Origin: Streptomyces rubellomurinus
GTDB lineage: Bacteria > Actinomycetota > Actinomycetes > Streptomycetales > Streptomycetaceae
Direction of reading: 5' to 3'
DNA: 64,000 nt
Assembly (NCBI RefSeq): GCF_000961885.1
Contig: NZ_JZKH01000010.1
Span: 1 to 64,000 of the forward strand
Shown here: positions 9,229-17,857 of the stretch, piece by piece
Position numbering within the stretch: the first letter of the stretch is position 1
How the letters are laid out: every line of letters begins with the position of its first letter
Program-made: the position numbers and the translations under genes
The notes under the pieces: generated by a model
Told to the model about the DNA's origin: nothing
What the model saw: the letters and a program-made list of their open reading frames with translations, nothing else
Database searches by the model: none

Positions 9229-9777
9229 ATGACCACCGAGAACACCACCGCCGCCGCCACCGCCCCCGTCACCGGCGAGCGGGCCGACCTGCTGGTGGCC
9301 CTGGCCAAGCAGCGGCACTTCCTGCGCTTCACCGCCCAGGGCCTCACCGACGAGCAGGCCGGCCTGCGGACCACGGTCAGCGAGCTGTGCGTGGGCGGCC
9401 TGATCAAGCACGTGACCTCGACCGAGCGGGTGTGGGCGAACTTCATCGTGGAGGGCCCCTCGGCGATGCCGGACTTCTCCGCCATGACCGAGGAGGACTT
9501 CGCCCGCCGCGCCGACGAGTTCCGCATGCTGCCCGCCGACACGCTGGCCGACGTGCTCGCCGCCTACGAGGAAGTCGCCGCCCGTACCGACGAGTTGGTG
9601 GTCACCCTGCCCAGCCTGGACGCCACCCAGCCGCTGCCCGAGGCGCCCTGGTTCGAGGCCGGCGCGGTGTACTCGGCCCGCCGGGTGCTGATGCACATCG
9701 TCGCCGAGACGGCCCAGCACGCCGGCCACGCCGACATCATCCGCGAGGCCCTGGACGGCCAGAAGAGCATGGGCTGA
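9229..9777 (+). CDS. DinB-family (DUF664-like) protein
   Basis: A 182-residue protein. ATG 9229 is chosen over an upstream in-frame start at 9190 because GAGAGG lies 8 bp before it and the earlier codons are low in family character. DinB proteins are four-helix bundles that bind a metal through three His; candidates here are the His in 'LIKHVTSTERVW' and the cluster in 'MHIVAETAQHAGHADI'. Many members are thiol S-transferases acting with mycothiol or bacillithiol, but the substrate cannot be read from sequence. It is divergent from the WYL regulator. A second DinB-family gene lies at 52,941. Confidence 0.85.
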   Translation: MTTENTTAAATAPVTGERADLLVALAKQRHFLRFTAQGLTDEQAGLRTTVSELCVGGLIKHVTSTERVWANFIVEGPSAMPDFSAMTEEDFARRADEFRMLPADTLADVLAAYEEVAARTDELVVTLPSLDATQPLPEAPWFEAGAVYSARRVLMHIVAETAQHAGHADIIREALDGQKSMG

Positions 9778-9786
9778 CGACGGCGC

Positions 9787-10029
9787 TCACGCCCGGCCGA
9801 CGAAGGTGAAGCCGGCCCCGTCGACGGCGCCGCGCAGGGCGGCGTCGTCGAGCGGCCGCACCGAGGCGACGGTGACCCGCCCGCCGGCCGCGTCGGCGGT
9901 GACGTCGACGACGCCCGGCAGGGCGGCGAGCCCCGCGCTGACGGTCCGCTCGCAGTGGCCGCAGCTCATGCCGTCGACGGCGAGGACGGTGGTGACGGTG
10001 GTGACGGTGGTGACGGTGGAATCGGACAT
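9787..10029 (-). CDS. Heavy-metal-associated (HMA) domain protein, copper-chaperone-like
   Basis: An 80-residue protein starting at ATG 10029 with GGAGG 8 bp upstream. It is a single HMA domain with the metal-binding motif 'GMSCGHC' near residues 19-25. This is the size and motif of CopZ-type chaperones that pass Cu(I) to P-type ATPases, but no copper ATPase or CsoR lies in the window, so it is an orphan. The N-terminus reads 'TVTTVTTVTTV' and is encoded by a 9-bp microsatellite (about 9,986-10,017), which could vary in length. It converges with the DinB gene with only a 9-bp gap. Confidence 0.88.
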   Translation of the reverse strand: MSDSTVTTVTTVTTVLAVDGMSCGHCERTVSAGLAALPGVVDVTADAAGGRVTVASVRPLDDAALRGAVDGAGFTFVGRA

Positions 10030-10247
10030 GGCGGTACCTCCGGTGGTGTGACGGAATTCGGCTCGGCACCACGACACCGGATTCCGCCGCCCGAGCCCAG
10101 GGACACGCCCTGCGGGTGGCACCATCGAGTGGTTCCGGGAACCAGCGGGGCCTGCCGCCCGACACGGGGTGAACGTTCCGGCCCCTTCTGTCCGTTGTGT
10201 CCGGTGACGACCTCCGGTCCACCGACCCCGTGAAGGAGCCGCATCCC

Positions 10248-10280
10248 ATGACCCTCCCCCCGACCGGCGGCCGCCGATGA
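10248..10280 (+). CDS. 10-codon leader frame overlapping the DUF3152 gene
   Basis: ATG 10248 has a good ribosome-binding site (AAGGAG, about 10 bp upstream) and encodes MTLPPTGGRR. Its stop TGA (10278-10280) overlaps the ATG of the next gene in the arrangement ATGA. The downstream gene itself has no clear Shine-Dalgarno site, so this short frame probably delivers ribosomes to it by translational coupling. Confidence 0.5.
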   Translation: MTLPPTGGRR

Positions 10281-10972
10281 GGGCCCGAATACCCGCGGTC
10301 CGCCGCCGGCACGCCGCCCTCGCCCTGCTGTCGGCCGCCGCCGTCACGGCCGGCCTGCTGTGGTGGCACCCGTGGCAGCGCGAGGACGGCCCGACGCCGC
10401 TGGCGTTCACCACCGCCCCGGGCGGCTCGCCGCGGTTCGGCACCGGCGAGCACCTGTACCGCTACAAGGTGCGGGTGGAGGACGGCCTGGCCGAGCGCCC
10501 CGAGCAGTTCGCCGCCGAGGTGGACGCGGTCCTCGGGGACGTCCGGCGCGGCTGGGCGGCCGGCGGGCAGGCGTCGTTCCAGCGGGTGGCCGCCGATCCG
10601 GTGGACTTCACCGTCTACCTGGCCACCCCGGCCTCCACCGACCGGATCTGCGGCCAGTACGGGCTGGACACCGGCGGCTCGGTGAACTGTGGGGTGAACA
10701 AGCAGGTGGTGATCAACGTCAAGCGCTGGACGGAGCTGTCCGAGTTCTACGTCGGGAAGCCGGAGCTGTACCACGCGCTGGCCGTGAACCACGAGGTCGG
10801 CCACGTCCTCGGCAACGGGCACGTGGACTGCCCGGGCCCGGGCGCCCCGGCGCCGGTGATGATGCAGCAGATCAAGGGCCTGCACGGCTGCGTGCCCAAC
10901 GGCTGGCCGTACTCCGAGTCCGGCGCCCTGCTGACCGGCCCACCGGTCCAGGCCCCCACCGCCGCGCCGTAG
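10277..10972 (+). CDS. DUF3152-family secreted or membrane-anchored metalloprotease-like protein
   Basis: A 231-residue protein. Basic residues followed by a hydrophobic segment (about 11-30) give an uncleaved signal anchor or signal peptide. The remainder matches the actinobacterial DUF3152 family, including 'RICGQYGLDTGGSVNCG' and 'CPGPGAPAPVMMQQIKGLHG', each under the length limit here. It carries 'HEVGHVLGNGH', which fits the metzincin zinc signature HExxHxxGxxH, so a secreted zinc protease is likely; this is inferred from the motif and not known for this protein. The start overlaps a 10-codon leader frame. Confidence 0.85.
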   Translation: MRARIPAVRRRHAALALLSAAAVTAGLLWWHPWQREDGPTPLAFTTAPGGSPRFGTGEHLYRYKVRVEDGLAERPEQFAAEVDAVLGDVRRGWAAGGQASFQRVAADPVDFTVYLATPASTDRICGQYGLDTGGSVNCGVNKQVVINVKRWTELSEFYVGKPELYHALAVNHEVGHVLGNGHVDCPGPGAPAPVMMQQIKGLHGCVPNGWPYSESGALLTGPPVQAPTAAP

Positions 10973-11062
10973 GAACCACCCCCCTCATCCACCTGACCGG
11001 CGCAGACGGGATAATCCTGGTCGACCCGGGGCGAACCCGGCCCTGACCACGGAGGAGAACCG

Positions 11063-12004
11063 TTGGACCGCGTGCCCGGCGCAGAGGACGCCCTGGACTA
11101 CCCCCGCCTGCTGGCGGCCGCCGAGCGGGCCGCCCGGGCGACCACCGGCCAGGGCCGGGTCGCCGACTACATCCCGGCGCTCGCCTCGGCCGATCCGGAG
11201 TCCTTCGGCATGGCCGTGGCCACGGTCGACGGCCGGCTGTACGGCGTCGGCGACTGGGAGCGTCCGTTCTCCGTCCAGAGCATCTCCAAGCTGTTCACCC
11301 TGGCGCTGGCCCTGGCGCACGGCGGCGACGGGCTGTGGCAGGGGGTGGGCCGCGAGCCGTCCGGCAACCCGTTCAACTCGCTGGTCCAGCTGGAGACCGA
11401 GCACGGCATCCCGCGCAACCCGTTCATCAACGCGGGCGCCCTGGTGGTGACGGACCGGCTGCTGAGCCTGACCGGTGACGCGGCCGGCGCCGTCCGGGAC
11501 TTCCTGCGCCAGGAGTCCGGCAACCCGCTGCTGGACACCGACGCCGAGGTGGCGGCCTCGGAGGCCGCGCACGGCCACCGCAACGCCGCGCTGGCGCACT
11601 TCATCGCCAGCCACGACAACCTGCACAACCCGGTCGAGGCCGTCCTGGAGCACTACTACGCGCACTGCGCGATCGCCACCAGCTGCCGGGACCTGGTGCT
11701 GGCCGGCTCGTTCCTGGCCCGGCACGGCGCGCGGGCGGACGGCAGCCGGCTGATGTCGCGCAGCGAGGCGAAGCGGATCAACTCCGTCCTGCTCACCTGC
11801 GGCACCTACGACGCCGCGGGCGACTTCGCCTACCGGGTGGGGCTGCCCGGCAAGAGCGGGGTCGGCGGCGGGATCCTGGCGATAATCCCGGGCCGGGCCG
11901 CGGTGTGCGCCTGGGGCCCGCGGCTGGACCGGGCGGGCAACTCGGTGGCGGCGGTCACCGCCCTGGACACCCTGACCACCCTCTCCGGCTGCTCGGTGTT
12001 CTAG
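11063..12004 (+). CDS. glsA: Glutaminase
   Basis: A 313-residue glutaminase (L-glutamine to L-glutamate and ammonia), cytosolic, of the serine-dependent beta-lactamase-like fold. The catalytic Ser-x-x-Lys is in 'SVQSISKLF', and the family motifs 'GREPSGNPFNS' and 'PRNPFINAGA' are present. Length matches bacterial GlsA/GlsB (about 305-315). The start is TTG 11063, 7 bp after GGAGGAG; a GTG three codons later (11072) is an alternative. It is monocistronic, with a tandem repeat and a strong terminator immediately downstream. Two other glutamine-using genes, glmS and asnB, follow. Confidence 0.93.
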   Translation: MDRVPGAEDALDYPRLLAAAERAARATTGQGRVADYIPALASADPESFGMAVATVDGRLYGVGDWERPFSVQSISKLFTLALALAHGGDGLWQGVGREPSGNPFNSLVQLETEHGIPRNPFINAGALVVTDRLLSLTGDAAGAVRDFLRQESGNPLLDTDAEVAASEAAHGHRNAALAHFIASHDNLHNPVEAVLEHYYAHCAIATSCRDLVLAGSFLARHGARADGSRLMSRSEAKRINSVLLTCGTYDAAGDFAYRVGLPGKSGVGGGILAIIPGRAAVCAWGPRLDRAGNSVAAVTALDTLTTLSGCSVF

Positions 12005-12014
12005 AGCCCGCGAG

Positions 12015-12053
12015 GAGGCCCCGCGCGGAGGCCCCGCGAAGAGACCCCGCGCG
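12015..12053. repeat. 13-bp tandem repeat, three copies
   Basis: Three copies based on GAGGCCCCGCGCG (12015-12027, 12028-12040, 12041-12053) with one or two substitutions, running directly into the terminator stem. The fourth unit is diverged. It probably arose by slippage. Confidence 0.7.
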
Positions 12054-12083
12054 GAGGGCCCGGCCGAAACGGCCGGGCCCTCC
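12053..12083. terminator. Bidirectional terminator between glsA and glmS
   Basis: A perfect 14-bp stem (12053-12066 with 12070-12083) closed by a 3-nt AAA loop, between two convergent genes. Confidence 0.85.
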
Positions 12084-12097
12084 CCCGGACACGGCGC

Positions 12098-13924
<1,827 letters not shown>

Positions 13925-13962
13925 ACGTGGTCTCCTCTTGAACGTTTTCGGTCGTCGAACAC

Positions 13963-13993
13963 TCATCGGAGCGTCATCGAAGGGTCATCGGCG
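13963..13993. repeat. 11-bp direct repeat upstream of glmS
   Basis: TCATCGGAGCG, TCATCGAAGGG and TCATCGGCG follow one another with an exact 11-bp period, 40-70 bp before the glmS start. One helical turn per unit is compatible with a multi-site operator, but chance is possible. Confidence 0.3.
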
Positions 13994-14039
13994 AGCCCTC
14001 GCGGGGCCGTCCGCGCAGCTGCGCCGGGGTGGCCGGCGC

Positions 14040-14336
14040 TCAGCCGTACACGATCCGCCGCAGCTGGCGGGCCGACAGCTCCGGCGCGGCCACCCGGCGG
14101 GCGGGCAGCTCCTCGGCGAGCCGGGCGAAGATCCGCTCGTTGGTCAGGCCGCGTGCCTGCAGCTCGCCGTGGCGGCGGCGCACGTACTCCTCGGTGGTTT
14201 CGGAGAAGTAGGCCAGCACCTCCGCCACGATCCGCGCCGCCTCCCGGGGCCCCAGCGGGCTGGTCCGGGTGAGGTGGGCGAGAAGGTCTTCGTGAGGGTG
14301 GGGTGAGCTGGACACGGTTGAGGAGCCTAGGCTCAT
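14040..14336 (-). CDS. Small helical protein of unknown function upstream of glmS
   Basis: About 98 residues from ATG 14336, with a G-run close upstream; a GTG at 14315 would give 91 residues. It is charged and mostly helical, with no Cys, signal peptide or membrane segment. The core reads 'LTRTSPLGPREAARIVAEVL' followed by '...FSETTEEYVRRRHGEL' and '...IFARLAEELPARRV'. The spacing of Leu, Ala and Arg suggests a short helical bundle or DNA-binding adaptor, but I do not recognise the family. It is 115 bp upstream of glmS on the same strand and could be the first gene of that transcript. Confidence 0.65.
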   Translation of the reverse strand: MSLGSSTVSSSPHPHEDLLAHLTRTSPLGPREAARIVAEVLAYFSETTEEYVRRRHGELQARGLTNERIFARLAEELPARRVAAPELSARQLRRIVYG

Positions 14337-14508
14337 CGACCCCCCGAAGCCAAAGATCCTGCCCGGATTCGGGCAGACATCGCGTTTTTCCGCACTGGCA
14401 ACTTCCGCCGCTCCCGGCCGTCGCCTTCCAGCCAGACCCTTGAAGCCACCCAGGCCCGAAACGTAGCGTGATCCCGCAATCACTAAGCGGAAGAGCGGAG
14501 GCTTGCTG

Positions 14509-16365
14509 ATGTGCGGGATCACCGGATGGGTCGCATTCGAACGCGACCTCACCGCCGAGCGGGGCGTCCTCGAAGCGATGACGACCACGCAGACCTGCCG
14601 CGGCCCGGATGCCGGCGGCATCCACCTGGAGCCGCACGCCGCGCTCGGCCACCGCCGACTCGCGATCATCGACATCGAGGGCGGCGTCCAGCCGATGACC
14701 GTCGAGCACGACGGCAGACTGCTGGCCGCGCTCACCTACAGCGGAGAGGTCTACAACCACCGCGAGCTGCGCGCGGAGCTGGAGGCGGCCGGACACCGCT
14801 TCCGCACCCGCAGCGACACCGAGGTCGTGCTGCACGCCTACCTGGAGTGGGGCGAGCACATGGCCGAACGGCTGAACGGCATGTTCGCCTTCGCCATCTG
14901 GGACGCCCGGCACGAGGAACTGCTGCTGGTCCGGGACCGGATGGGCGTCAAGCCGCTGCACTACGCCCCCACCCGGGACGGCGTGGTGTTCGGCTCCGAG
15001 GCCAAGGCCGTCCTCGCCCACCCCGAGGTCCGCGCGGTGGTCGACCTGGACGGGCTGCGCGAACTGCTGGCCGTCACCCGCACGCCCGGCCTGACCCTCT
15101 ACCGGGGCATCCACGACGTGCGCCCCGGCCACGTGGTGCGGGTGCGCCGCCAGGGGATCTCGATGCGCCGCTACTGGGCGCTGGAGGCCCGCGAGCACAC
15201 CGACGACCTGGACGCCACCGTCGCGACCGTCCGGGCGCTGCTGGAGGACATCGTCCACCGGCAGCTGGACGCCGACGTCCCGCTGTGCTCGCTGCTCTCC
15301 GGCGGGCTGGACTCCAGCGCCGTCACCGCCCTGGCCGCCAAGGCCCTGCGGGCCGCCGGCGCCGGGCCGGTGCGCTCCTTCGCCGTCGACTTCGCCGGCC
15401 AGGAGGAGAACTTCCACGCCACCGAGCTGCGGCCGACCCCGGACGGCCCGTACGCCCGGATGCTCGCCGAGCACGTCGGCGCCGACCACCGGGTGATCGA
15501 GCTGGACGCCGCCGACCTCAGCGACCTCGCGCAGCGCACGGTCGCGCTGCGCGCCCGGGACCTGCCCAGCGGCGTCGGCGACATGGACATCTCGCTGCTG
15601 CTGCTCTTCAAGGGCGTGCGCCGGCACTCCACCGTCGCGCTGTCCGGCGAGTCCGCGGACGAGCTGTTCGGCGGCTACCGCTGGTTCCACGACCCGAAGA
15701 CCGTCGCCGCCGACGACTTCCCGTGGGCCGTCCACAACCTCACCTCCCTGGCCGGCCAGGGCGCCGGCCCGCGCGAGGCGCTGCTCGACGCCGACCTGCT
15801 GCGCAAGCTCGACCTGGAGAACTACCGCAAGGCGCGCTACCACGAGGCGCTGGCCGAGGTCCCGCACCTGCCGGGCGTCACCGACCCGGTCGAGCGGCGC
15901 CAGCGCGAGCTCGCGTACCTCAACCTGACCCGCTTCGTCTGCATCCTGCTGGACCGCAAGGACCGGATGAGCATGGCCAACGGCCTGGAGGTCCGGGTGC
16001 CGTTCTGCGACCACCGGCTGGTCCAGTACGTCTTCAACGCCCCGTGGTCGATGAAGACCTTCGACGGCCGGGAGAAGAGCCTGCTGCGCGCCGCCGTCCG
16101 GGACCTGCTGCCGGACGCCGTCGCCGACCGGGTGAAGAGCCCGTACCCGGTGACGGCCGACCCGCACTACCCGGTGCTGCTGCGCCAGGAGCTGGCCCGG
16201 GTCGCCGCCGAGGGCACCTCCCCGGCGCTCGGCCTGCTCGACCGGCGGGGCCTGGCCGACATGCTCGCCCCGGACACCGACCCGCAGTCGGTGCGCCTCG
16301 GCGTCGACCTCGCGCTGGACCTCGACGCGTGGCTGACGGAGTACCAGGTGACGCTGGAGCTCTGA
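14509..16365 (+). CDS. asnB: Asparagine synthase (glutamine-hydrolysing)
   Basis: A 618-residue AsnB converting aspartate, glutamine and ATP to asparagine. The start is ATG 14509, giving Cys2 as the glutaminase nucleophile; GCGGAGG lies 7 bp upstream, and an earlier TTG is rejected. The N-terminal class II amidotransferase domain (1-210) contains 'RRLAIIDIEGG' and 'YSGEVYNH'. The synthetase domain has the PP-loop 'LLSGGLDSSAVTAL' near residue 265 and 'ALSGESADELFGGY' near 380. It stands alone between divergent and terminator sequences. Some AsnB homologues amidate peptides or cell-wall precursors instead, but the motifs fit the housekeeping enzyme. Confidence 0.93.
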   Translation: MCGITGWVAFERDLTAERGVLEAMTTTQTCRGPDAGGIHLEPHAALGHRRLAIIDIEGGVQPMTVEHDGRLLAALTYSGEVYNHRELRAELEAAGHRFRTRSDTEVVLHAYLEWGEHMAERLNGMFAFAIWDARHEELLLVRDRMGVKPLHYAPTRDGVVFGSEAKAVLAHPEVRAVVDLDGLRELLAVTRTPGLTLYRGIHDVRPGHVVRVRRQGISMRRYWALEAREHTDDLDATVATVRALLEDIVHRQLDADVPLCSLLSGGLDSSAVTALAAKALRAAGAGPVRSFAVDFAGQEENFHATELRPTPDGPYARMLAEHVGADHRVIELDAADLSDLAQRTVALRARDLPSGVGDMDISLLLLFKGVRRHSTVALSGESADELFGGYRWFHDPKTVAADDFPWAVHNLTSLAGQGAGPREALLDADLLRKLDLENYRKARYHEALAEVPHLPGVTDPVERRQRELAYLNLTRFVCILLDRKDRMSMANGLEVRVPFCDHRLVQYVFNAPWSMKTFDGREKSLLRAAVRDLLPDAVADRVKSPYPVTADPHYPVLLRQELARVAAEGTSPALGLLDRRGLADMLAPDTDPQSVRLGVDLALDLDAWLTEYQVTLEL

Positions 16366-16376
16366 CACCCGGCGCA

Positions 16377-16423
16377 CCGGACGGCGCGGCACCCCGCACC
16401 CGGCGGGGTGCTGCGCCGTCCGG
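16377..16423 (+). terminator. Terminator after asnB
   Basis: A 19-bp stem with one G-U type mismatch (16377-16395 with 16405-16423) and a 9-nt loop begins 11 bp after the asnB stop. Confidence 0.75.
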
Positions 16424-16589
16424 GTGTCCGGGTGATCACCGGGAACCATCCCGGCGCCCCGGGGCGTCCCAGCGTGCGGTAGCGTCGCCGAGGTCTCCCG
16501 AATGGCGGGCGAAAACGCGGACTCCCGCCACCGCGCCGGTCACGATGGGGGGCGAACCGTCCGTCTCGATCCCCCGGGGGATTCCCGCC

Positions 16590-17705
16590 ATGCAGCCGCG
16601 ATTCTTCGCGATCGTCACCGCCCTGCTCCTGGGCGTCCTGGGCCTCTGCTCGGTGGCCGTCACCGACTGGTCGCCCGCGGGAGCCGCCGCGGCGGCCGCC
16701 GCCCAGGCCCCCGGCGGCACCTCGACCGGCGCCCAGCCGGTCGCGACGACCGCCGGCGCCACCCCGACCGGGGATCCCGCGGTGTGGACCAGGTCGACGC
16801 TGCGCAACAAGCTGATGGCCGAGATGGAGGCCAGCGACCCGGGCGTCGCCCTCGCCGACCTCGACAGGATCACCAAGGAGAAGCCGTACACCGTGCGCTT
16901 CTGCCACCCGATCGCGCACGAACTCGGCCACGCGGCGGTCAAGCGCTTCAACGCCGACTTCCAGAAGGTCATCTCCTTCCCGCACGAGACCTGCGCGGCC
17001 GGCTACCTGCACGGCGCCGTCGAGGAGATGCTGAACGCCTCCACCCAGCCCGAGGTGGACCTGCTCAAGCTGTGCGCGCCGAAGAACACCGGCCCGTGCA
17101 TCCACGGCGTCGGCCACGGCACCATGTTCGTCGCCAAGCAGGACGTCGCCAAGGCGCGCGACCTGTGCAACAAGTTCACCACCGACCAGAACCGGATCCG
17201 CTGCTCCGAGGGCCTGTTCATGCAGCTCTTCGGCCCGGACGAGGAGGACGAGCAGGCCAAGGCCAACCTGCCGGCCGACAAGCTCGCCCAGGACCCGCTC
17301 TACCCGTGCAAGGACCAGCCGGCGCTGTTCCAGTCCGCCTGCTACTTCTACGCCCCGACCTTCTACCTCTCCTCGCACGACTACCCGAACCACCCCGAGG
17401 TCTACGCCGACGCCCTCAAGTGGTGCCTCAACGGCAAGGCCGGCGGCGGGGCGCAGGACTGCAGCCGGGGCGTCGGCTCGCGCACCATGAAGTACAACCT
17501 GGACCGCGAGGACTGGGCCGCCCAGCAGTGCGCGACCTCGGCGGAGGGCTGGCAGCGCAAGGCCTGCGCCGAGGGCCTGGTCAGCTACTACACGGTCAAC
17601 TACACCGACGCCGGCGCGGCCGGCCGGCTCTGCGCCAAGATCACCAACAAGGAGATGCAGGGGTACTGCCGCTCCGCGAGCGGCCTGTCCGCCTCGCTGG
17701 ACTGA
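16590..17705 (+). CDS. Secreted protein with C-x(7-11)-C helical-hairpin repeats; function unknown
   Basis: A 371-residue protein starting at ATG 16590 after a GGGGG site. Residues 1-38 are a signal peptide or anchor, then an Ala/Gly/Thr-rich linker to about residue 64. The rest is a repeat protein: six Cys pairs at 162/170, 193/205, 240/251, 279/291, 314/326 and 348/360, four of them exactly C-x11-C, each usually followed by x-x-G. Two earlier degenerate units carry C105 and C135. The spacing fits two antiparallel helices stapled by a disulfide, as in Hcp/Sel1-like proteins. 'HELGH' (110-114) fits the HExxH zinc motif, and 'CIHGVGHG' (170-177) looks like a related unit, so metal binding is possible. 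I do not know a named family. It is monocistronic. Confidence 0.75.
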   Translation: MQPRFFAIVTALLLGVLGLCSVAVTDWSPAGAAAAAAAQAPGGTSTGAQPVATTAGATPTGDPAVWTRSTLRNKLMAEMEASDPGVALADLDRITKEKPYTVRFCHPIAHELGHAAVKRFNADFQKVISFPHETCAAGYLHGAVEEMLNASTQPEVDLLKLCAPKNTGPCIHGVGHGTMFVAKQDVAKARDLCNKFTTDQNRIRCSEGLFMQLFGPDEEDEQAKANLPADKLAQDPLYPCKDQPALFQSACYFYAPTFYLSSHDYPNHPEVYADALKWCLNGKAGGGAQDCSRGVGSRTMKYNLDREDWAAQQCATSAEGWQRKACAEGLVSYYTVNYTDAGAAGRLCAKITNKEMQGYCRSASGLSASLD

Positions 17706-17725
17706 CCGCCCCCGTCCCAGCTGCT

Positions 17726-17751
17726 GGGCCCGCGCCGCACGGCGCGGGCCC
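17726..17751 (+). terminator. Rho-independent-type terminator
   Basis: A perfect 11-bp stem (17726-17736 with 17741-17751), GCAC loop and a short T run, 20 bp after the Cys-repeat gene. Confidence 0.85.
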
Positions 17752-17857
17752 TTTGCGTAGGATCACCCGACCATCGCCCGACCAGGCCCGACCGCTGTCC
17801 GACCAGGGTGCGCCGAGGACGCCGCGCCTGCCCCGTACCCCTCCGGAGCGCCCGCCC

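Noticed and set aside
9987..10017. A regulatory microsatellite upstream of the copper-chaperone-like gene
   Set aside because: The 9-bp repeat lies inside the coding sequence and encodes TVT repeats. It may vary in length, but no promoter role is supported.
13925..14039. A glmS ribozyme/riboswitch upstream of glmS
   Set aside because: The known ribozyme is restricted mainly to Firmicutes, and the 115-bp gap has no resembling core.
16685..16729. A lipoprotein signal at C20 of the Cys-repeat protein
   Set aside because: The residues before C20 (L-G-L) do not fit the lipobox, which needs a small residue at -1. A normal signal peptide or anchor fits better.
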